Shown: positions 52,445-63,811, counted from the first letter of the stretch. The stretch is DNA of 64,000 nt from Manduca sexta (GCF_014839805.1 NC_051131.1:2592913-2656912), one strand, 5' to 3'. Made by a program: numbers and translations. Notes: a model not told the origin generated them from the sequence alone.

Positions 52445-52801
52445 GGCGATACCTCAAGGTCCATTTTCATACATTTTGTTTCGGCTTTAATCTGGGTAAC
52501 TAAACAAGTATTGGCAAGTAAAGAATTTAAATTCACGTCTAGTTAGTGATTAGTTCTCGCAGTTGAAAGAAAAATGTAAAAATAATTAATAATCATGGAT
52601 ATTTCTGCCTTTAAAATTTCGTCATATTAAATTTTAAAGGCCGAAATATCCATGATTATTAATTATTTTACGTTTTTCTTCAACTGCGAGAACTAATCAC
52701 TAACTAGACGTGAATTTAAATTCTTTACTTGCCAATACTTGTTTAGTTACCCAGATTAAAGCCGAAACAAAATGTATGAAAATGGACCTTGAGCTACCAC
52801 C
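52445..52801. mobile_element. 357-bp foldback MITE between two TTAA sites
   Basis: Left arm 52,445-52,619 and right arm 52,629-52,801 are near-perfect reverse complements around a 9-nt loop. Only scattered mismatches and two single-base gaps are visible, for example in the A run near 52,580. TTAA flanks both ends (52,441-52,444 and 52,802-52,805), the target duplication of piggyBac-type transposons. Termini are GGCGATACCTCAAGG on the left and, reversed, GGTGGTAGCTCAAGG on the right. There is no coding capacity. A transcript through it would form a hairpin of about 170 bp. Confidence 0.85.
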
Positions 52802-52999
52802 TTAAATTATTTGAAATCGGACAACGGGATAATATATTACGATCGCTAAACAAAGATGATAAATACAACTAATTGAGTAACCGCCTCCTTGTGCAGCCCG
52901 ATTTGTAACATGTTACATGTAACCAAGCAGAAGCCATTAGATATATATCGACATCAGCGACATCTAGTTTCATAGTCATAATAACATATAATTATATCA

Positions 53000-53100
53000 G
53001 CCCGATATATTTTATACTGTTCCACTGCTAGACACGGGTCTACTCCATTACCGAAAGGGATAAGGCTTTAGCCCGCCACGCTGGTAGACTCACGTATCAT
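53000..53100 (-). repeat. SINE family B fragment (inverted)
   Basis: On the minus strand it reads CTACCAGCGTGGCGGGCTAA, AGCCTTATCCCTTTCGGTAA, GGAGTAGACCCGTGTCTAGC and ATCGGGCTGAT. This parallels the 3' half of the SINE B copy at 50.87-50.98 kb. The 5' half is absent. Confidence 0.65.
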
Positions 53101-53834
53101 CAAAATTATCAGACAAAACTTCTAAGTTATAGTCATAATAAAATATTAATGGTGTTAAAAAACATTTTCAAAAAACCGTTAGACCGTGTAAATATTAGTT
53201 TCCATTAAAAAAAATATATAAATATTTTGAAGTCTCTGTACAAAATATTTTTTAACTGAACTATAGATATAAATATTTTATTATATGTGTATCTACCCAT
53301 CGTGACCATAAAGAAAGAATATAAGATTCCCTCTTATGGTATCAGATACAATATTTATTAAAAAACCAGTTGCTATTGCTTTAGAATAACTATAAAAAAA
53401 GACATAAAATAACTTATAACCATAAATATGTGTATAATATGTATTGTATAACATGTATGTCTCGTTGTCGGTTTGCTTCAATAAATACATAACTGTCACG
53501 CTAGATGGCGTTATGGATGGGCCATAATCTGGTAGTTGTGTCTATTCTTTCACATAAGTACCTCACAATGTTTTTAATAATGCTTCCTGACCCGATAGAC
53601 ATCGTCTTCTTTTAACTATGAATATTCAATTCGACCTGAAGCTTTTCGTTTAGTTCCTGATCAAAACCATATTTGGTACTAAAGTAATAAGTATTTCAAA
53701 ATTCACCTTCATCATTCAATTTTCTTAATTCTATAAAGCATTTGAAAACTTTATAAAAATATAATGAAATCGGTTAAGTCATTACCTAATTATGGCGTGA
53801 CCTAGGGAAATAACAATAAAGTTTTACATAAATA

Positions 53835-54045
53835 GACTAGATTTTGCTCGTGGCTCCGCCCGCGTGGTAATGTTTATATTACATCTATGATAAAATTTTC
53901 CGCGGTTAAAGGTCCCGCTATATATTTTATCGGGAAAAAATATCCTATGTCCTTCCTAGAGCTTCAATTATCTCCAAATTACATCGCAATTAAGTATTTG
54001 GATAGTTTTTGAGTTTATTGCGTTCAGACATCAGATGAGGCGACG
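53835..54045 (+). repeat. Interspersed repeat R2 fragment
   Basis: Contains TTTTGCTCGTGGCTCCGCCC, TTTTCCGCGGTTAAAGGTCC, ATCCTATGTCCTTCC, CAATTATCTCCAAATTACAT and GTTCAGACATCAG. This is the best preserved of four related fragments in the window. The family is abundant in Lepidoptera, but its class cannot be decided from this copy. Confidence 0.6.
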
Positions 54046-54740
54046 GACTTGGTTTTATAATATTATATATTTTATAACTTTTTAAGAGGAACAATTCCTG
54101 AACTTTAACTGTTTATTCAGCACACGGAACGGGAGCTTTCGATAGTAATAAATATTCTCCGTTTTTGTAACATTTTTATCGTCATAGCGTGATGTTACTT
54201 ATGTAGCCTATACTCTATAGCCTTCCTCGATAAATGAGCTATCCATCACTAAAATAGTTTTTGAATTAGAACCAGTAAGTAGTTTCGTTATTAGCGCGTT
54301 CATACAAACAAACTCTTCGGCTTTATATATAACATCATAATAGTGTAAGTAGATAATTATAAACTTATCTGGACGAACGAAGTTTCCAGTGTGTATTCGG
54401 TAACTATTTCGAAAGTTTTTTTTTGGGTAATCAAAACCTGAAATGTACATAATTCGTTTTCTAAAACTGACTAAAGGGACTTCAATAGTATTATTTTTTA
54501 TACTTAGTCTGATAGCTAGTAAAAATGTTTTGTCATTAAAATTGTTTTATTATTCTGAACCCGCCATTTCGAGCTATTAGTTAATTGTTTCATTAAAAAC
54601 CAATTATGTAAGTAGTAAGTAATTTAATAAATTACGGTCTGTACCATAAATAACTTTTTTATTTATCGATATGTTTGAAATTAACGCTGACATATTACTA
54701 GCATAAAAAAGTTACATGATAAGTGTAGAGTCTGGCCCTG

Positions 54741-54840
54741 AGGTCTGGCCAACGAGTCGTGTCACAGAAAAATAGCGGCAAATATATTTTTTTGAATTTG
54801 CCGCCATACTTTCAGCGCCCCGATTCGTTGGCCAGACCTT
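54741..54840. repeat. 100-bp foldback (MITE-like) element
   Basis: The left half starts AAGGTCTGGCCAACGA-like (AGGTCTGGCCAACGAGTC) and the right half ends GATTCGTTGGCCAGACCTT, so the terminal 16 bases or so are inverted repeats. Pairing continues imperfectly through GCGGCAAATA/AATTTGCCGC. No clear target duplication was found; the left flank also contains a partial TCTGGCC. Confidence 0.6.
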
Positions 54841-55219
54841 AACAACCTTGTAAATTTCGAATGCATAAATTAATAAAAATTACATATTTAATATAGTTGT
54901 GTTTGATTATTAAATAATATGCATAAAGTATATCTATCGATCAATATGCTTTTAGTCAGTATTCGCTTGGAGGCAGAAGGGCCGTAGGAATAAGTTTCCC
55001 TAGCCATTGTAGCTGTCAGTGTTTGCTGACTGTGCCATGATCTATATTCAATCACACGGCAGTTACTTACTTATCTTTTTTACATGATACGTAAATAGCG
55101 TACTTTATTATTTTCATTTGGTAGGGCATTTCTGTAGATTCTCTAATTGTTTTAAATCATTGTTTATAAAGTATAGTTCAAACTAGACTATATAGTGTTG
55201 TCATTTCAAATTACCAACT

Positions 55220-55390
55220 GCGAACTGTCAAATTAATGTCAACTGTCAATGTCATAACGGGAAAATAAGTGGCGTCGCCGCGCATTCCTATTCAATGCGT
55301 ACAATATTTTGTTGAAATTAAAATGATTGTTTGAGTAGCTAGTAACGAAAATACAGTGTTAACTTAAAGACATTTGTGAGTGAGTCGAAT
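55220..55390 (+). promoter_or_regulatory. BAP60 promoter region with TGTCA cluster
   Basis: Four TGTCA words at 55,226, 55,237, 55,244 and 55,250 lie 135-165 bp upstream of the start codon. No TATA box is seen. An initiator-like ACAGTG occurs at about 55,353. A TATA-less promoter fits a housekeeping chromatin gene. The start site is inferred. Confidence 0.45.
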
Positions 55391-58300
55391 ATGGCACAGC
55401 GGTTTCCAGCAGGCGGGCCGTCACCAGCCCCGCCGCCAGGCGCTCTACAGCCACAGCAGCGTTACCCGGGCCCTCAGCAGCCCCCGGGCTCGCCCATGCC
55501 TCCGCGCCCGTACCCTGGACCCAACTTCCCGGTAATACTAGTCATCCTAATACTATTCAACCTAAGCTTTCTCTCTTTATGTAGGTGTGATAAAACGCGT
55601 AGCTTCTAGTTACTCTTGATTCGAATTATTGCAAAATTTTCTTGTTATAGTATACTAGGATATATTTCTATTAATTCTTACCATAAATATAATGCAATAA
55701 ACCTTCCCTATTTGGTTCCTTATTATAACCGGCGTAGATCACTTAACTAGAAGATACTTGCTTGGATGCTTGCCTGTGCTATAGAAAATGGTAGATCGTC
55801 AAACATTAAATAATATGTATTGATATATTATGGGCTATGCAATAATAATGCATGGACTATGTCACTGAATGGCTCTACAACACCAAAATTCCAAAGAAAT
55901 ATGCCTTGGGCTTTGAATCATTAAACAAATTAACAGCTGAGCATAGTGCTTATGTGCATTCCTAAACTGAAAAATATATCAGAATGATGCAACAAATACA
56001 GACAAACAGCAACAATGTTGTGCAGATCTTTATACATGGTTGATATGTAAGATGAGGCAGTAAGAGCAGTAAACTACATTAACCTCAGTACAAGACTTTT
56101 AGACAAATTAAAATCTTCGTCACAGATTTTCAATACAATGGTATAGTCAACAAAGCAATGTGTAATTGAACAAAATATATATTTTTTTACATTAACAAGA
56201 ATCAGGAAACTCTATGAGACCATCTAAGGTTTGAATACTATTCGGTCAGAAATCACAACAAAATATGCATACATTTTCTAAAAAATAATATTCCCAAATT
56301 GCTTATAGCATCGCAATACCTTTTGTTCTGGGTCAAATAACCTACAAAAATTTGAATTCAAGTGAAAAGATTTTCACGTGAATTCTTATTGTATCAATAA
56401 GTAAGCAACTTTGAATCCAGGTGAAAGTTATTTATAGTATCTAACTAATCGCCTTTTACTGATCCATCTCAATAAACCACTCTATGTATTTTTAGTTACT
56501 GCCTAGGGAATCCTGGCTGCGCACATGAGGTACTGTGTGCCAACACACTACACTCACCATTCTGAAACATTGAATATTATTCAGTTTCATAATGCTCAGT
56601 AATTACCCTAACTTCAATCCCCTTATAACTAGAACTGTTATATGAATCTGTTGAATAATATATTAATATCTAACAACTTGACATGATAGCTTACCATTAC
56701 TGAATGAATTTTTAGAATTGAAGCATTAGATTCAGAGATTAGCATGTTCAAACAAAAAACAAAATGTTAATCTTTATATAATAGTATGAATATCTATGTA
56801 AAGTTGTTTTATCATTTTATGATGAATGATGTAAAGGCTTGTATAAACAAGGCATTTTTACTTCTACAAACACATATTATCTTTGTGTATTAACTTGTTT
56901 TACTAAGAAATACTCTATGGCACTGCATAATAATATAGTAAAGCACTCAAATAGAGATCAATTTTAATACTTTGCTATAATATGCATACAACTTCTGTTG
57001 AAACATAACACAATGGTGACTTAATGCACACAAATTTTACAGCACAAATAAGTGACGTGCCTAAAAGGCAAAACAAAACAAATACTTTGTTCCTGAATTA
57101 AGAATATTTTACTATTTAATTAAATGCCTCGGTCATATAGTTGTACTGCTCGCATGGTCTGACACCCCGCAGAGCTTCCGGGGTTTGAATACTGAGTTTG
57201 GCAGTGATATTGGACTTTTCTGCTTAGTATCAGGCCAGAGTCTGTAATTTGTGCCTGATACTATACTACTTGCTGATAGACTCGCCCTCATCATAAGGGA
57301 CAGAATGCACTTGGGAAAAAGTAGGTAACTTGCTCGCACTCTGTCTAACCCTTCGGCAATAAAGGTGTGGTGTTGATTTATTTTTATTTTGATTTACTCT
57401 ATAAATGTTTAAGTGTTTTTTGAACCATGGCCGATCTAAGTATTGAGGGATATACTGTTTATGTTGACTATTTGGAACCTTTTTGTTGTATATGACAGGC
57501 TCGCAGTGGATTCACGCCGCCACCGGCGGGTGCTGGCGGTGCGGGCGGCGGTGGCGCGGGCGCGGTGCCGGGGCGCGCGGCGCCGAGTGCGTACGGCGGC
57601 GGCGCGGGCGGCCCGGGCGCGCGCCCTGCCGCGCCGCCGCCCGCACCTCACGCGCCCCACGCGCCACACGCACCGCACGCGCCGCCGCCCAAGCGCACGG
57701 CGGAAGCACGCGGCGCGACGCCTCACAAGCCGCTGTACGCGGGCGAACCGTATGCGCCGCCCGCCGGCAAGCGCAAGCGACGCCTCGCTGACAAAATCCT
57801 GCCGCAGAAAGTGCGCGACTTGGTGCCTGAGTCGCAGGCCTACATGGACCTGTTAGCATTCGAGCGCAAGCTGGACGCCACTATCATGCGCAAACGACTC
57901 GACATACAGGAGGCACTCAAGCGGCCCATGAAACAGAAGAGAAAGTTGCGCATATTTATCTCCAATACTTTTTATCCTGGTAAGCGAACGCTGATCTCGA
58001 CTAGACGATATTCCATTTCGTTCGAATGTTTTAAAATTGGATTTCTATTTGTGACTCTCAGGACAAGGTGACAAAGCAGTTCCGTCGTGGGAACTTCGCG
58101 TAGAAGGCCGCTTGCTCGACGACTCCAAGAACGATCCGAACAAGGTAAGTCTTAAGAAAGCATTTACTTATATTGTAATTTGAAGCGCCATCCGTTATGT
58201 AGTCATGTGACGAGTTGCAGGTGAAGCGGAAGTTCTCGTCGTTCTTCAAGTCGCTCGTCATCGAACTGGACAAGGATCTGTATGGACCCGACACACACCT

Positions 58301-59350
58301 GGTGGAGTGGCATCGAACCCTCACCACGCAGGAGACAGACGGGTTTCAGGTAAATAAAGCTATTTCAACCGAACATGTACGATTAATTTATTCCGTAACT
58401 AATCGAGTGTGGTTGTGCGTGTTTGTGTATAGGTGAAGCGGCCGGGATACAAGAACGTGCAGTGCACGATTTTGCTGCTGCTGGACTACCAGCCGCTGCA
58501 GTTCAAGCTGGACCAGCGCCTGGCGCGGCTGCTGGGCGTGCACACGCAGACGCGGCCCGTCATCGTCAACGCGCTGTGGCAGTACGTGAAGACGCACCGG
58601 CTGCAGGACCCGCACGAGCGCGAGTACATCGCCTGCGACCGCTACCTCGAGCAGATCTTCGGCGCGCCGCGCGTCAAGCTGGCCGAGGTGCCCGGCCGCC
58701 TCGGCGCGCTGCTGCACGCGCCCGACCCCATCGTCATCAACCACGTCATCGCCGTCGAGCCGCCGCACGACGCCAAGCAGACCGCCTGCTACGACATCGA
58801 CGTCGAGGTCGACGACACGCTCAAGACGCAGATGAACAACTTCCTGCTCAGCACCGCCAACCAGCAGGAGATCCAGGGGCTCGACGCCAAGATACACGAG
58901 ACGGTCAGTACTCAGGACGTCGACACGAACCGACTGATAGCTCGCTCCGACTCAATACCGAACAAAATCATTTCAGGTCGACACCATCAATCAATTGAAA
59001 ACCAATCGAGAGTTCTTCCTGAGCTTCAGCAAAGATCCGCAACAGTTCATCCAGAAGTGGCTAGTCAGTCAGTCACGCGACTTGAAGGTGAGTAATTGTT
59101 GCTGTGGAGTAAATGTGTGGTGGTTTGGTGGTGTGTCGGTGACTGAGTGCCGCGGGCTCGTGTGTTGCAGACGATGAACGGCGGCGGCGGCAACCCCGAG
59201 GAGGAGCGGCGCGGCGCGTTCTACGCGCAGGCGTGGGCGGGCGAGGGCGTGGCGCGCTACATGCACGCGCGGCTTCAGGCGCGGCGCCGCGACCTGGAGC
59301 TGGCGCTGCACCCCGCGCCGCAGCCCTTCCCGCACCTCGCGCGGCTCTGA
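55391..59350 (+). CDS. Bap60: BAP60/SMARCD, SWIB-domain subunit of the Brahma (SWI/SNF) complex
   Basis: Seven coding exons: 55391-55531, 57499-57979, 58062-58144, 58221-58349, 58433-58903, 58977-59087 and 59171-59350. Together they give 531 aa with consistent phases and GT-AG introns; all introns but the first are 73-83 nt. Hallmarks are [19 protein letters not shown] (from residue 144), [36 protein letters not shown], the SWIB/MDM2 domain (about 299-375, with [19 protein letters not shown]), [18 protein letters not shown] and GNPEEERR near the C-terminus. Length matches fly and human orthologs (about 515 aa). The protein is a core nuclear subunit of BAP/PBAP remodellers, linking transcription factors to the Brahma ATPase. 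The N-terminal 135 residues are low-complexity Pro/Gly/Ala with four Ala-Pro-His repeats (about 96-109), unlike the conserved core. The start is ATG 55,391; a GTG 15 nt upstream is not used. Confidence 0.97.
55532..57498 (+). other. BAP60 intron 1
   Basis: The intron runs from GTAATA to TGACAG and is about 1.97 kb, by far the longest in the gene. It is AT-rich and carries a SINE A copy close to its 3' end. No other feature is supportable. Confidence 0.85.
57127..57385 (+). repeat. tRNA-derived SINE, family A, copy 4 (in BAP60 intron 1)
   Basis: The head contains a B-box-like GGTTTGAATAC (57,182-57,192). The body carries AGTATCAGGCCAGAGTCTGT, GACTCGCCCTCATCATAAGG, GGGACAGAATGCACTTGGG, CTCTGTCTAACCCTTCGGC and AATAAAGGTGTGGTGTTG. 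The block order equals the 18.83-kb copy. It lies in sense orientation about 115 nt before exon 2 and contains AATAAA, a potential internal polyadenylation signal. Confidence 0.75.
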
Positions 59351-59456
59351 ACAAACAATTATATGTAGTAAAACGTGTCGCTTCACTTTCCGTGTTTTCT
59401 TTTCTCTTATCCTTCTCATCTGTCGAGTTTATCGCGAGTAAATATTACGCGTAAGT

Positions 59457-59462
59457 AATAAA
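59457..59462 (+). terminator. BAP60 polyadenylation signal
   Basis: A canonical AATAAA lies 107 nt after the BAP60 stop codon. It is the first canonical signal downstream, so the 3' untranslated region is probably about 130 nt. Confidence 0.7.
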
Positions 59463-59928
59463 TTGTATCCGCACGTCGTCGCCTCCACACACGAGTGCAC
59501 GTGAACGCGACCGGACGCGCCGGTGACTGCGCTAATCTAGCACAGCAAGGTGGATGAAGATACTAATTAATGTGTTTTTAAATATCGATAGCATTGTGTC
59601 GTCTAAAACCATACAAACCCGACCACAACCGACGCGAACGGTGATGTCACGCGCTCACAACCAAATGCGGAGGGTGCGAAAATTAGAATCGAACAAGATT
59701 AGAGGCGAGCGCGAATTTCCGATGCGGCCTTAGTCATTGAGTCGTTAGATTTGGTAAATATTGAAGTTTATAGTGGGTACATAAACGCGGCGCCTCAGCC
59801 CCCGAACAAACAGTGTCACTCGTAATTCATACGATAACAGTTCCGCGACGTAGATTTGCAGCATCAGTCGCGCGTGTTGCTACTGTTCTAGTGCTCTGGT
59901 GTTGCTCGCTGCTTGTGTGTCGCGCAAC
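59463..59928 (+). promoter_or_regulatory. Intergenic spacer and aquaporin gene 5' flank
   Basis: This is the spacer between the BAP60 poly(A) signal and the aquaporin start codon. It is moderately GC-rich with CACACACGAGTGCACGTGAA (about 59,488) and ATGTCACGCGCTCACAAC. An initiator-like ACAGTGTCACT lies at about 59,810, 120 nt before the ATG, without an obvious TATA box. The promoter is presumed to be here. Confidence 0.4.
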
Positions 59929-62900
59929 ATGTCCAGTGGTCCGGGATCCACGCCAGACGTATCGACCAGTAAGTATGACTCGCTTGAGCCCTGAACCGTG
60001 GTCTGAACACACACGTGCCCGTGGCTGGCCGTGCAGAGCGTAGTCCATTCAGACAATGCGCAACAAGACTCGCCAAATACTTTCTCCTGAGCGGGATATT
60101 ATTTGATTCCTAGTGTTACGCTAATGTCGCCGCGCCGCACTACGAAGAGTGGTCAGACCTTTAGGGGTTAGTGCGCTGTTTGGGCAAAAAATAGGCATTA
60201 GATCCAATACCATCGGTCGCTCTTAAATAAACGCTAATATTATTTTTAGGAATTTCCAAATAATATTTTGCATTTTAATTCCTAAAAAAATCTATGGGAC
60301 CAATCTGGAGGTATATTCTTTCGAATAAAAAAAGAATTTCCCAAATCGTTTCATAAACGAGCGAGATGGTAACAAACATAAAAAAAAAACATTCACGTCT
60401 CATTGATAACCTCCTCCTTTTTTTCAACTCGGTTAAAAAAATGACATAGTTAAACATTGTATACTTACTTTTTACTTGCTTTAAATATAATAAGAATTAA
60501 TTTGAAACATAACTACCTTGGCTAGAGTTTGGGTGATTGATAAGAATTGCGAAACTTCATAATCTAATTACATGCGCCTTCAAAATAAGCGCTTCTACGT
60601 AGACATCCAATAAGGGAACAAGACCAAATAATAAACAAGGTATATTTTTAAGACGAGTCAGTAAGAGCAGCTACCTTTGTCGCTGTAGCTACAAGAAAAC
60701 TTTCTTGCAAAAGCGTGCATAATTTTTTTAGAAAATATTAAAATTTGCATCCATAGATTTTGAAATATCTGTACACTCAGCGAGAAAATGGGTACTTTAC
60801 GCAAAAATTTAACTATGTATCCTATTACAAGGAACAATTCGATTAATCTACAAAAATAGTAGAAACCTATCCCGGAATATAGACAAAGAACAATAATAAT
60901 AATTCTTTATTTGGAATAACAATACTGTTTATAAATTTAATATTCGTTCGTATTATGTATGTATAGTGTATACATATGATATAAATGTCATTTACTGTGC
61001 CAACGGGTAGTCGCTTGGAATTCATGTTAAATTTCTACGACACCCTCAACCGCGCATGTTATACAAGTACACAAATTTTTAATCTCATATTATTTAGTAA
61101 TGGCATAGAGTACAAATTATGATGTCCTTTTTACCGTAATATAGCAGTTCATGCACAATGCTGTTCGTCGGCAGATATAGACAAAGCAGTTTACTGAATC
61201 CACACTAAATGGATTTGTTTTTGACGACAGAGGTGACCCTCTATCTAGGGAGCGCACGATTAAATATACTTATACAAAGGTAATTAATTATACGCGAATC
61301 TAAGACGATAACAGCCAGGTGTTATTGTGAGAATAAATAGTTTTATCTTGATCATTTGTTTAATCAAATAAGCTACATTTCTTTATACTCACACTACCTA
61401 CATACCTCTATTGCCTTATTTATCTAATAGCATCGCCCTTAGTTATTTACACGCGCCAGGCAATATGATCACTGAAATTAATGATAAATGGAATAGGTGG
61501 ATCTAGAGTATCGATTGATGAGAGATGATTATCCATCACCAGTCAACACAATTATAGCTATTCTAAGTTAACTGATCCCGAAACGCAACACCTTACGTTG
61601 GCCACTGAAGCCAAATTAAGTTGCAGGTATGACATCCAATGTATTCTAGGGTTGTAGTCTGTCTAGACTAGACTAGTCTCTGGGTGGGACAATCTTATTT
61701 TTCGATTTAACCAAGTAATACCCACAACCAACTCTTTGTAAATTTATAACATTGAATTGACAAGTTTAGTGTTATTGTGATATTTTAAAAACTAGATACA
61801 TTATTGTTTTATATTCCGGCAGAAATTGCAACAGTAATGCAAGCAGTTTGAAACACAGGCCTAACGGGCTGCAAACCCGACACTTTATTCAGTAGCTAGG
61901 TTCTAGTAGCCCGGGCCAACACAAACTTTGCCGTCCTATACATCGAGCGAGAGCAAAAAACTGTCACATTAACATATAATCTGGCCCCACCCCCCATCCC
62001 CTTTTCCAAAAAAATCAAAAACTATGCTACGCCACTGACCCTTCGAATCGTCAGTGGATATCGCGGAGAGTACAGACAATATGCAGTCTAGTCGGATTGC
62101 TATGGGTACGGCGGACACCTATACATGTACCTATTATGTATATAATTAAAAAAACAAATAACATACCTGTGTAATTAGTACTTTTGTAATTTTAACTGAT
62201 TACAGATCACAAGAGAAAAAATTGTAAGACGTAAGTAGATTGTTTGTTTACATTTTAAGTCGTGGTTGAATGAATCAAATAGCGATTATCATAATGATAA
62301 TTTTGTTTTTTTTTTTTTAATTTTATTAGGTATATTTTGTTGAAAATTTAGTGTATTCTCATCGGAAAGGACGATAAGTAAGCCTCCCATATATAATATA
62401 AAAATAATTATTGGAAGATACTTACTTAAATACATACAGTAAATAATAAGTATGTAGGGACAAGACTTTATACATAAAAAATAATAACAAATGCAAGTAA
62501 GTACTTGTCTGAACTACAACATGATAATGCGGCGAGGAGGTGACTGTGGTTGGTTGTGACGTTGCAGTGCGGTGTTGCGGCTGCGGCGCGGAGAATATCT
62601 CGGGCGGGGAGGCGCGGGGGGAGACGCTGCGCGTGTGCGGCGCGGAGGCGGCGGGCGCGGCGCTGCTCGTGCTGCTGTCGTGCCTGCCCGCCTGCCTCGC
62701 GCCCGCCGCCGGCTCCACGCACAGCGCGCTAGCCGCGGGCTTCGTCGTCGCCATGCTCGTACAGGTAACGTGCGCCTCACCCGTCCTTTAAAAGCTTTAC
62801 TATGCCGCTATCCGCAATCAACATTTATGTGTTATTCATTATGGATGTGCTGCCAACGTTTAAAAAAATATAGCGATTATTTATGCCGTTAGTCGTTGAT

Positions 62901-63811
62901 AAAACTAACATCCAGGTTTGTTTGGGTTTAATACTTAATTATTGTCACCATCGTGGCTCACGTAATAATCGAACGATGTAAGTAAGTACCATCACTATGG
63001 AGAATGATTTCCTGTTTCAGTGCTTCGACCACATCTCGGGCGCGCAAATGAACCCGACGGTGACGCTGGCGTCTATGGTGTGGGGCCGCGTGAGCGGCGC
63101 GCGCGGACTCGCCATGATGGCGGCGCAGCTCGCGGGCGCCACGCTCGGCGGCGCCGCGCTGCACCTGCTGCAGCCCGCCGACACGCCCGCGCTCTGCGTC
63201 ACCGCGCCCGCGCCACATCTCTCCGTCTACAAGGTTCGATGGCACACTGTGTGTGTGTGTATGTGTGTGTACTAAAACAATATCATTACAGTCTGATTCT
63301 GTAATAATCAGTACGTACTCCTAGAGAAAAAACGGCAGCATAAAACTAACTCTATAATAATTAAATAACTTTAGTTAATAAACAAAATTTAAAGAATAAA
63401 GTTTTCCCTTCGTATTCCGAACACGGTGTTTGGTACTGTCTATGACTACAACTGTTAGTTAACTTACAAAAAATCTGTTTGAAAAATGAAACTGTTAAGG
63501 CAATCTTACTGCTTCACGGTCAGCACACACCTGAATCGCTACGAGTGAGCCGCTCGGGTGCGTGTTGCGCGAGTGTAGTGTGCATGTCGCAGGCGGTGGC
63601 GCTGGAGGCGGTGCTGGGCGGGTGTCTGGCGCTCGCCAACTGCGCGTCGTGGGACGAGCGCAACCTGCACCTGCGCGACTCGTGGCCGCTGCGCGTGGGC
63701 GTGTCGGTGGCCGCCATGTCGCTGGTGGCGGGCGACCTCACCGGCGCCAGCATGAATCCTGTGCGCAGCTTTGCGCCTGCGCTCTGGAGCGGCGTCTGGC
63801 AACACCACTGG
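59929..63811 (+). CDS. Aquaporin-family channel, entomoglyceroporin-like (3' end outside window)
   Basis: Four coding exons are visible: 59929-59968, 62568-62764, 63021-63233 and 63593-63811, giving 223 aa with matching phases. The first exon supplies only 13 codons plus one base; it was chosen because its donor (GTAAGT) and phase fit exon 2 exactly and its ATG has a good context (CAACATG). Segments are TM1 (about 38-57), TM2 and loop B with the first NPA box as HISGAQMNPT (83-92), TM3, TM4, and TM5 with loop E as LTGASMNPVRSF (199-210). By register with AQP1, the selectivity filter is Ala70, Ser193, Ala202 and Arg208. Replacement of the usual His by Ser/Ala marks insect Eglps, which carry glycerol and urea as well as water. 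Both NPA boxes are altered (NPT, NPV). The donor at 63,812 (GTCAGT) leads to the missing TM6 exon. Family assignment is sure, Eglp class likely. Confidence 0.9.
59969..62567 (+). other. Aquaporin gene intron 1
   Basis: A 2.6-kb AT-rich intron from GTAAGT to TTGCAG. Contents: a retroposon-tail-like TTCTTTATTTGGAATAACAA (about 60,903) and a transposon-end-like GCTACGCCACTGAC (about 62,030), reminiscent of hAT termini of the CAGTGGCGTAGC type, without a recognised partner end. I see no additional exon. Confidence 0.75.
62765..63020 (+). other. Aquaporin gene intron 2
   Basis: A 256-nt intron, GTAACG to TTTCAG, that splits TM2 from the first pore box. Phase 0. Confidence 0.85.
63234..63592 (+). 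other. Aquaporin gene intron 3
   Basis: A 359-nt intron, GTTCGA to GTCGCAG, with a TG microsatellite at about 63,247-63,270 close to the donor. Phase 0. No other feature. Confidence 0.85.

Larger units (their letters stand above)
52806..55200. other. AT-rich spacer with repeat fragments
   Basis: No supportable coding exon. It holds an inverted SINE B fragment near 53.0 kb, an R2 fragment at 53.84-54.04 kb and a 100-bp foldback at 54.74 kb, all listed separately. The rest is AT-rich and featureless. Confidence 0.65.

Noticed and set aside
57436..58897. Long antisense and alternate-frame readings inside BAP60 exons 2 and 5
   Set aside because: They are shadows of very GC-rich coding exons; the sense frame encodes conserved BAP60 sequence.
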